This document shows positions 13,924-19,744 of a stretch of DNA of 22,977 bases, piece after piece. How positions within the stretch are numbered: position 1 is the stretch's first letter; each line of letters opens with the position of its first letter. The notes beneath the pieces are model-generated. The model had not been told where the DNA came from. It was given only the letters and a program-made list of their open reading frames with translations, and did not search any database. Where the stretch lies: assembly GCA_964353855.1 (NCBI GenBank), contig CAYGWX010000034.1, forward strand, positions 1 through 22,977, written 5' to 3'. The position numbers were made by a program, and so were the translations under genes. The DNA is from CAYGWX01 sp964353855 [NCBI: uncultured bacterium]. GTDB taxonomy: Bacteria > Edwardsbacteria > CAYGWX01.

Positions 13924-14714
13924 AGCGCCCTACTCAAACCCTCCCAATCGATCCTGTTCGCCTCCACGACCGGCCCCTCCCGGCAAATGTCCATATACTC
14001 TCCCCCTGCCCTGACCGGTATAACGCATCCCCGGCAGATTCCGATCCCGCAGGCCATCATGGCTTCCAGGGAGACCTGGCAGGCCATCTTTTTTTGCGAA
14101 CAGAGCCCGGCCACGGTTTTAATCATGGGAATAGGACCGCAGGCATACACCCCTCCCCGGGAAGGAAATTCAGGAAGGCGCCTGGCGAAGATATCGCTTA
14201 CCAAGCCCCGGTGCCCCCGGGTGCCGTCGTCCGTGGAAACCTCTACCTCCCATCCTGACTTGCGAAGTTCCTTCTCTCCCAAGAGGAGGCTTTTGGTCCG
14301 AGCCCCCAGAAAAGCGAGACCCTTCCTTTTCATCCGCTCCGCCAGGAACAGAAGAGGGGGCACCCCGCTGCCCCCTCCCACCAGAATGGAGGATGAAACC
14401 CTCTTTACAAAAGCGAATCCCCTCCCCAGAGGCCCCAGGACCGGAAGCGTTTCCCCGACCCTTCTTCGGGAGAGCGCTCGAGTTCCTGTCCCCACCACCT
14501 CATACAGTATCTCGATCCTCCCGCCGCGCACCCCGGCAATGCTCATCGGCCGCCGAAGCAGGGGGTCCATGCCCGGGCTGACTTTCATCTGAACGAACTG
14601 ACCGGGCCTGGCCGAGCGGGCGATCCCGGGAGCTTCTATGACGAGGCGGAAGAGCCCTGGCCCGATTTCTTCGTGGCTCTTCACCGTTCCGATCGCATCA
14701 ACAGCCCGGCTCAA
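13920..14714 (-). CDS. pyrK: Dihydroorotate dehydrogenase electron-transfer subunit (FAD, 2Fe-2S)
   Basis: 264 aa. The ferredoxin-reductase-like fold starts with ARPGQFVQMKV and RRPMSIAG (FAD binding, about residues 52-60), then GTGTRALS and the nucleotide-binding LVGGGSGVPPLLFLA (about 111-125) and VYACGPIPMIK (about 189-199). The 2Fe-2S site has four cysteines, Cys222, Cys227, Cys230 and Cys244, in the CGIGICRGC region. The start is a TTG at 14714 within TTGA, overlapping the stop of the upstream lipoprotein gene by 4 nt. AAAGGAG lies about 5 nt before it, which supports this start. The 4-nt overlap with pyrD fits a stoichiometric PyrD-PyrK complex. Confidence 0.96.
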   Translation of the reverse strand: MSRAVDAIGTVKSHEEIGPGLFRLVIEAPGIARSARPGQFVQMKVSPGMDPLLRRPMSIAGVRGGRIEILYEVVGTGTRALSRRRVGETLPVLGPLGRGFAFVKRVSSSILVGGGSGVPPLLFLAERMKRKGLAFLGARTKSLLLGEKELRKSGWEVEVSTDDGTRGHRGLVSDIFARRLPEFPSRGGVYACGPIPMIKTVAGLCSQKKMACQVSLEAMMACGIGICRGCVIPVRAGGEYMDICREGPVVEANRIDWEGLSRAL

Positions 14715-16258
14715 TTCTCTCCTTTGCCGGGAACAGGAGGAGGAGCGGGTTTCACCAAGGTATCCCTGGGTGGAACCGAGGGTTGAGGCGGACCCTCCGG
14801 AATCATGCTGCGAGACTTGAGGGTGGTGTCCTGGGGGGCCGTGCTGACTTTGATGCTGTCCGATTTGAGCTGGGTCGTATCGGGCAAAGGCTTTATTCGC
14901 TCCGGCACGGGAAGCCCCAGATACCTGCGCCCGGCATCGGCGTAATCGGTGTCTCCGTAGTCCTGGATGAGCTTTCGGTAAAGACCCTGGGCCTGGGCGC
15001 TGTCTTTCTGGACGTTCTCCGCGATCCAGGCCAGGGCGTACTCCGCCTTGGGGGCGTAGTCGCTCCTGGGAAATTCGGTAACCACCCGCTTGTAGGCTAC
15101 TTTGGCCGAGTCCAGATTAATCAGCTCGAAGAGGTAAAGCTCTCCCAGGAGGAACTGGCTTTGGGCCAGCTCCTCCTTCTTCCCCGAGGAAAGGGTTTTG
15201 CGGTAGTCAGTGAGCAGCCCAATGCTCGTCGAACGCTTGAGCGCGTCCCCGGCGACCTTGGCGTTGCTGAACTCGTTCCGGGATTTGTCGTAGAGCTCCC
15301 GAGCCTTGCCCAGGTTCTTGTGAACCTCTTGTTGGAGAATGCCCATCTGGTAATAGGCCGTGGCGCTCTCTTCGGTTCGGGGATACTTCTGGGCGATGTC
15401 CCCAAACCGCTTTTCCGCCTGCTCGTAGTTCTTCAGGGTCATCTCCGCCAAGGCGATCCGCAGCTCGATCTTGGCCAGATCCCCGCTCTGGTTGGCGCTG
15501 CCCAGGAGAGTGCGGTACAGGGCGATGGCATCCTGGATTCGGCCCAGGGCCTCATAGTTGTCTCCCAACTTCAGTCCCAAGGTGATCCGTTCCGTCCTCT
15601 TCGCTCCCAAGCGCAGCCCCTCTAAAAGACCCGCCGCGTCCCCGTAGCGCTTCTCCTCCATCAGGGCCGACACCATTCTGAGCTTAGCCCTAGTGCCGAA
15701 CCGGCTCTTAGGGAACTTGTTGAGGAACTCCCCGTAAGCTATGGCCGAGGCGCTATAGTCCTTCTGGGCAAACGCCACCTCGCCCAACGCGAACTGGGCC
15801 TCCTCAGCGATCGGACCCTTGGCCGCCAGGCTCAGGGCCTTAAGCAACGCCTCCCTGGCGGTCACGTAGTTCTCTTCCCCAAGATAGCATTTCCCCAGCA
15901 TCAGCTGGGACCCGTGCGCCATCTTGCTTCCGGGGGCACGCTCGATGATCTCCTGGTATTTGCCCTCGGCCTTACGGTATTCCCGCTGTTCGTAGTAGGA
16001 ATTGCCGATCAGGAACAGGGCGTCATCCGTCCAACGGCTTTCGGGATGGTCCTTGAGGGTCTTGTTCGCCTTCTCGATCGCCTTGTTGAACAGGTCCACA
16101 GAGCCCGCGGAAGGCTTTTGGGTCGGGTCTTCCCTGTCCCGGGCCCGCTTCCCCTGCGCATAGAACTGCTTAGCGTGGTAGAAGGTATTGAAATAGGCGC
16201 AACCCGAAAACGCCAGCGAGGCCAGGGCAAGAAAGAGGAACAGGGGTCTCAGACGCAT
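14711..16258 (-). CDS. TPR-repeat outer-membrane-type lipoprotein
   Basis: 515 aa. The N-terminus MRLRPLFLFLALASLAFSGC has a lipobox LAFSGC with Cys20 as the lipidation site, followed by AYFNTFYHAKQFYAQG. The body is a series of tetratricopeptide-like helical pairs, for example DALFLIGNSYYEQREYRKAEGKYQ, QFALGEVAFAQKDYSASAIAYGEFL, and ATAYYQMGILQQEVHKNLGKARELY. The order resembles BamD/YfiO- or YbgF-like scaffolds, but it is about twice BamD length. The last 60 or so residues are low-complexity, rich in Pro, Ser and Thr. It sits between the glmU-like gene (14 nt upstream) and pyrK (4-nt overlap). It is likely a periplasmic-face scaffold in envelope assembly; the exact partner is unknown. Confidence 0.88.
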   Translation of the reverse strand: MRLRPLFLFLALASLAFSGCAYFNTFYHAKQFYAQGKRARDREDPTQKPSAGSVDLFNKAIEKANKTLKDHPESRWTDDALFLIGNSYYEQREYRKAEGKYQEIIERAPGSKMAHGSQLMLGKCYLGEENYVTAREALLKALSLAAKGPIAEEAQFALGEVAFAQKDYSASAIAYGEFLNKFPKSRFGTRAKLRMVSALMEEKRYGDAAGLLEGLRLGAKRTERITLGLKLGDNYEALGRIQDAIALYRTLLGSANQSGDLAKIELRIALAEMTLKNYEQAEKRFGDIAQKYPRTEESATAYYQMGILQQEVHKNLGKARELYDKSRNEFSNAKVAGDALKRSTSIGLLTDYRKTLSSGKKEELAQSQFLLGELYLFELINLDSAKVAYKRVVTEFPRSDYAPKAEYALAWIAENVQKDSAQAQGLYRKLIQDYGDTDYADAGRRYLGLPVPERIKPLPDTTQLKSDSIKVSTAPQDTTLKSRSMIPEGPPQPSVPPRDTLVKPAPPPVPGKGEN

Positions 16259-16272
16259 GGGGATACTTAATC

Positions 16273-17505
16273 CTAATCCTTAACGGATTTCCTTCTCTCC
16301 TCCCGGGTCATCTCAAAAGCTCTCCGGAAGGCCTTTTCATAAGCCTTGCTCATCTCGGCGCCCCGGCGGGATATGACGACCTTGGCCGTCTCGATGGCTT
16401 TATCCACCTGATGCTCGCTGTATTTCTGGGAGCTCCCCCATACGAAAGAGGGCAGAAATTTCCTCACATCCCCTCCAAAGACGTTGCTGGTCATGCCGAT
16501 GACCGCTCCGGTATTGATGAGGGTCCCGATGGCCGTCTTGGTGTGGTCCCCGATGAAGCAACCCACCTTGGTCTCGTGCGAATGGACGCCGCGACCCCCC
16601 AGATAGACCACGACCTCGCCATAGTTGTTCTTGAGGTCGCTGTTCGTGGTGCCCGCGCCCAGGTTGACCCATTCCCCGAGATAGGCGTGGCCCAGGAAGC
16701 CTTCGTGGTGCTTGTTGGCGTAGTCCGAGAGGACCGATTCGTCGAGCTCTCCCGCGATCCGGCAGGCCCTGCCGGTGCTCACCCCGGAACGTATTCTGGC
16801 CCCGTCCACACGCGCTTCGGGACCGATGTAGCAAGGCCCGTCGATCGCGCTCGGCCCCCGGATGATGGCCTCCTGGCCGATCCAGATCGGCCCTGCAGTG
16901 GCATTCAGAACCACCCCGGCTTCCACCCTCGCCCCCAGGGCGACATATACCTCCGTGCGCTTGCCGTAAACCACCGCCCGTTTATCCAGGAAGCCGGGCT
17001 TGCCCTTCCTTAAGGCCTTAAAGTCCCTTTTAATCTCCGCCCCATTTGACCTCACAAGATCCCAGGGATATCTCATGATTTGAGCCTTTATGGCCTTGCG
17101 TGGCTGCCCCTCGGATAGCGAGGAGGAGAGAACGCCCTGCCTCGCCTTCTCCAAGAACTGCTTTCCCTCCATCCTGACCGCAACCAGCCCCTCGCCGGAG
17201 TGAAAGACACAGGCCTCCCCTCTCAGAGCCGGCTTCTCCCTCAAGACCGCCCGCCCATTGACCGCCAGGACCGTATCCGACTCCACGGCAGAAGACTCGT
17301 TCACCCTGAATCCCGGGTACCGCTCCCGCGTCACCTCCCGAAGATGGTCGCGGACCCAGAGAACGGGCTTTTCCCTGGGATAGAGGGACTGAACCTTCTC
17401 CAGAAGAGTCCCCGCCCCGCAGCGCAGGGAGAATACGGGCCTCAGATAGACCAGCGGGAGGAGGTCTGCAGCGCCTTCATCCTCATAGATAACCAGTTTA
17501 GCCAT
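16273..17505 (-). CDS. Alternative GlmU-type sugar-1-phosphate nucleotidyltransferase/acetyltransferase
   Basis: 410 aa. The N-terminal part matches the short uridylyltransferase-like domain of the alternative bacterial GlmU family (TIGR03991-like): ADLLPLVYLRPVFSLRCGAGTLLEK (about 13-37) replaces the canonical GlmU P-loop-like motif. The C-terminal part (about 175-350) is a left-handed beta-helix of hexapeptide repeats with ANKHHEGFLGHAYLGE and NLGAGTTNSDLKNNYG (281-296). His267 aligns by eye with the acetyltransferase His of E. coli GlmU. The expected role is GlcNAc-1-P and UDP-GlcNAc formation for cell-wall and LPS precursors. I do not give it the symbol glmU because the activity is inferred. 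It is the first gene of the lipoprotein-pyrK-pyrD operon. No clear ribosome site precedes the ATG. Confidence 0.85.
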   Translation of the reverse strand: MAKLVIYEDEGAADLLPLVYLRPVFSLRCGAGTLLEKVQSLYPREKPVLWVRDHLREVTRERYPGFRVNESSAVESDTVLAVNGRAVLREKPALRGEACVFHSGEGLVAVRMEGKQFLEKARQGVLSSSLSEGQPRKAIKAQIMRYPWDLVRSNGAEIKRDFKALRKGKPGFLDKRAVVYGKRTEVYVALGARVEAGVVLNATAGPIWIGQEAIIRGPSAIDGPCYIGPEARVDGARIRSGVSTGRACRIAGELDESVLSDYANKHHEGFLGHAYLGEWVNLGAGTTNSDLKNNYGEVVVYLGGRGVHSHETKVGCFIGDHTKTAIGTLINTGAVIGMTSNVFGGDVRKFLPSFVWGSSQKYSEHQVDKAIETAKVVISRRGAEMSKAYEKAFRRAFEMTREERRKSVKD

Positions 17506-17571
17506 AAGAGATTTTTCTGTTCACCAATGGTTTGATAACTTTGAAACCGTCATCGCGCCAAACGACTGTTC

Positions 17572-17601
17572 TTGACATCCTGTCTCTAACAAGACTATAC
17601 T
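17572..17601 (+). promoter_or_regulatory. Sigma70-type promoter of the rqcH/NFACT gene
   Basis: TTGACA (17572-17577), an 18-nt spacer and TATACT (17596-17601) lie 33 nt before the GTG start at 17635. On the opposite strand a weaker TTGATT-18-TATAGT overlaps the same -10 and could drive the glmU-like operon. Confidence 0.75.
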
Positions 17602-17634
17602 ATATCCTGAAACCAAAAATCAAGGCCTCCTAAC

Positions 17635-19218
17635 GTGACGCTGGACAGCGGCTTACTGTTTGCCCTCATCCGGGAGATGCGACCCTTAATCATCGGGGCG
17701 CGTATCGGGGATATCCTCGGTGCCGGCCCGCTGGGATTCGTCCTGGTCCTTCACTCAAAGGACGCTCCCCAGGGGTCCCTGGTTGCCTCCCTGGAGCCCA
17801 AAACCTCTGCGATCTATCATAAAGAGGACCCGCTCCGGGCGAAAGGAGGCAATCCGTTCGTCTCACTCCTAAAGCAGCACCTTCTCAAGGCCAGAATAAA
17901 GGATGCTGTCCAGGCGGGGTTCGAGCGCATCGTAAAACTCAGTCTGGTCAAGGCGGATGAGCTGGGGGTCACCAAGGAATATGCCTTGGTGCTGGAGTTC
18001 CTGGGCAGCCGGACCAATGCCTTTCTCCTGCGGGGCGAGGACTTGAAAATCCTGGGCCAGATGCGGCCGGAGAAAACGACCGGGCGCACGCTCGGCGTGG
18101 GCAAATTTTACGCCACCCCGCCGGATTCCTCACCTTACGACCTCCTGACCGTCACTCCGGAACAATTCTCAGACCTCCTGAGGAAGAAAGAGGAAGATAC
18201 CGCTTCGATCCTTAAGCGGAACATCCGGGGGCTTAGCCCGCAGTGGGCAGAGGAGATCATTGCCCGGACTGGGACCTCAGAACCGGCAGGACTTTTCACA
18301 GCCATCCAAGGGCTCAGGAGGCGCCTGATCGGAACGCCGGAGCCCATGCTTTATCTGGAGGGCGGAAGGCCTGTCGCGCTGTCGCCGTTCCCTCTAATTC
18401 AATTTCGAAACCTGGAAGCCAAGCCTTTCAGGACCTTATCCGAGGCCTGCTGCGCTATGGAGCCCAGGGTCGAGGGAGGAAGGGAGGGTGAGAAAGGCGG
18501 AGATAACTTGCTGGAAAAGCTGAAAAAAAAGCTCGCCACCCTGGAGGACCCGTACCTATTGAGACAGCAGGCCGCGGCGTTGGAGCGCAATCTCAGAAAG
18601 GTTCCGGAGCACGCCTTAGAATTCGTGGCTGAAGGAAAAGCCATCCTCCTGGACCCCAAGAAGACGCCCGAAGAAAACCTGCAGGCCCTGTACAAGCGCT
18701 ACCGCAAAGCCAAGCAGGGACGGGAGACCCTCAAGGCCAAAATTGTCAACCTTGAGTCGGGGGTCGTTCCAAAATCTAAAATCCAAAATCTAAAATCCAA
18801 CCCCCCCCCTCCCCCAGCCTGGGAGCCCATCTTCCTGCCCAATGGAGAAAAGATCGCGCCCCGCAGATTCACCTCACCCAATGGTTTCCTCGCGCTGGTG
18901 GGCCGGACGAACACCGAGAACGACCTTCTGACCTTGAAGTTCGCCGGGCCGCGGGACATCTTCCTCCACACCCGCGGCAACCCCGGCTCGCATACCATCC
19001 TCAGAGTCGGGTCCAGAAAAGAGAAGCCACCCAAAGAGGATATCCTGTTCGCCGCCCGGATCGCGGCCTACTTCTCCAAAGCCCGTCAAGCCAAGCACGT
19101 CTCAGTGAGCTACACCGAGTGCCAATGGGTACACAAACCCAAAGGGGCCAAGCCCGGGCTGGTCGTCATCACCCAGGAGAAGACCGTATTCGTAGAGCCA
19201 AGCCTGCCCGGAAGCTGA
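17635..19218 (+). CDS. rqcH: NFACT-family ribosome quality control protein (RqcH / fibronectin-binding protein homologue)
   Basis: 527 aa. Homologues bind obstructed 50S subunits with peptidyl-tRNA and recruit tRNA-Ala to add C-terminal Ala tails. The N-terminal NFACT-N domain begins at once (DSGLLFALIREMRPLIIGARI) and includes NPFVSLLKQHL and GFERIVKL, where Glu97-Arg98 align by eye with the Asp-Arg pair of B. subtilis RqcH. A coiled-coil middle (about 285-370: LLEKLKKKLATLE, LYKRYRKAKQGRETLKAKI) follows. The C-terminal NFACT-R domain has FTSPNGFLALVGRTNTEND, DIFLHTRGNPGSHTIL and YTECQWVHKPKGAKPGLVVI. The GTG at 17635 is the only start that keeps the conserved N-terminus. Between coiled coil and NFACT-R there is a linker coded by a 7-bp-period repeat (18771-18798). 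It is shorter than the usual 550-570 aa. Confidence 0.9.
   Translation: MTLDSGLLFALIREMRPLIIGARIGDILGAGPLGFVLVLHSKDAPQGSLVASLEPKTSAIYHKEDPLRAKGGNPFVSLLKQHLLKARIKDAVQAGFERIVKLSLVKADELGVTKEYALVLEFLGSRTNAFLLRGEDLKILGQMRPEKTTGRTLGVGKFYATPPDSSPYDLLTVTPEQFSDLLRKKEEDTASILKRNIRGLSPQWAEEIIARTGTSEPAGLFTAIQGLRRRLIGTPEPMLYLEGGRPVALSPFPLIQFRNLEAKPFRTLSEACCAMEPRVEGGREGEKGGDNLLEKLKKKLATLEDPYLLRQQAAALERNLRKVPEHALEFVAEGKAILLDPKKTPEENLQALYKRYRKAKQGRETLKAKIVNLESGVVPKSKIQNLKSNPPPPPAWEPIFLPNGEKIAPRRFTSPNGFLALVGRTNTENDLLTLKFAGPRDIFLHTRGNPGSHTILRVGSRKEKPPKEDILFAARIAAYFSKARQAKHVSVSYTECQWVHKPKGAKPGLVVITQEKTVFVEPSLPGS
18771..18798. repeat. In-frame heptamer repeat inside the rqcH linker
   Basis: AAAATCT AAAATCC AAAATCT AAAATCC, that is a 14-bp unit repeated exactly twice or four 7-mers, followed by a run of C. 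It encodes SKIQNLKSN and then a proline run (PPPPP) between the coiled coil and the NFACT-R domain. Confidence 0.9.
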
Positions 19219-19367
19219 GCCCTTTCGTTACCTCTTCTCCCATTCCGCCCCGAGCATCCCGTTTAGATACCCCTCTAAAACGCCGTAAAGCCCCCTTCAA
19301 GCCATCCCAGGGGGCCAGGCCGAGGAAATACCCTTCCTCCCCAAAAATCACCCCCTTTAAGCGAAAC

Positions 19368-19394
19368 CTACCCTCCCCCAAAGGGGGAGGGTAG
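19368..19394. terminator. 12-bp perfect hairpin downstream of rqcH
   Basis: CTACCCTCCCCC, loop AAA and GGGGGAGGGTAG form a very stable stem 150 nt after the rqcH stop. No T-run follows on either strand, so it may be a Rho-assisted or mRNA-end structure rather than a classical terminator. Confidence 0.45.
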
Positions 19395-19418
19395 AGACCT
19401 AAAATGGGCCTGAGCAAG

Positions 19419-19466
19419 CCGGAACCAACCCGGAACCAAGCCAGAACCAAGTCAGAACCAACCCGG
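19419..19466. repeat. 11-bp tandem repeat, four copies
   Basis: CCGGAACCAAC (19419), CCGGAACCAAG (19430), CCAGAACCAAG (19441) and TCAGAACCAAC (19452), then CCGG. Period is exactly 11 bp and the region is non-coding. Confidence 0.9.
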
Positions 19467-19603
19467 TTTGCACGAGCCCCTGTGTAGCTCTGCGGCACCA
19501 CCCCTGTCCCACCCCCAGAGGGGCTCCCCAACAACCGCTGGAACGCTTGCGCTACGGTAGACCGCTTCGCTACGGTGGAATCGCTTGAGACGTAAGGGCA
19601 CAT

Positions 19604-19626
19604 AAAAAAAGCGGTCCGTAGACCGC
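19604..19626 (-). terminator. Intrinsic terminator for the FG-GAP protein gene
   Basis: Read on the minus strand, GCGGTC-TACG-GACCGC is followed directly by seven T. It lies about 120 nt beyond the stop codon of the minus-strand gene ending at 19745. The 3' untranslated stretch between them contains three more palindromes. Confidence 0.75.
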
Positions 19627-19656
19627 CCTGAACAGATCACCCCTTTAGCAACTAAC

Positions 19657-19727
19657 GGAATCTTTAGATTCCATCTACCCCTGCTTTCGAGGGCAAGATG
19701 CCCTCGATACTGCCGCCAAGATGGCAG
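19657..19727. repeat. Three consecutive short palindromes
   Basis: GGAATCT-TT-AGATTCC (19657-19672), CGAGGGCA-AGA-TGCCCTCG (19688-19706) and CTGCC-GCCAAGAT-GGCAG (19710-19727). The last two share the core CAAGATG across the loop although their stems differ. Confidence 0.75.
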
Positions 19728-19744
19728 CGCTACAAAGAACTACG

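Larger units (their letters stand above)
19219..19744. other. 526-bp gene-free region with tandem repeats and clustered hairpins
   Basis: I find no credible gene here; open frames are short and repeat-derived. The content in order is: a GCCCCC/GGGGGC stem (19290-19315), a 12-bp inverted repeat (19368-19394), an 11-bp tandem repeat (19419-19466), an imperfect 18-19-bp repeat containing CGCTACGGT (19543-19590), a minus-strand terminator (19604-19626), and three further short palindromes (19657-19672, 19688-19706, 19710-19727). Confidence 0.7.

Noticed and set aside
19419-19466. CRISPR array
   Set aside because: The 11-bp units are directly adjacent with no spacers and there are no cas genes in the window.
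19169-19603. Minus-strand 144-codon frame in the 19219-19744 region
   Set aside because: Its sequence is translated from an 11-bp tandem repeat and hairpins, it runs into the 3' end of rqcH, and it has no domain signature.
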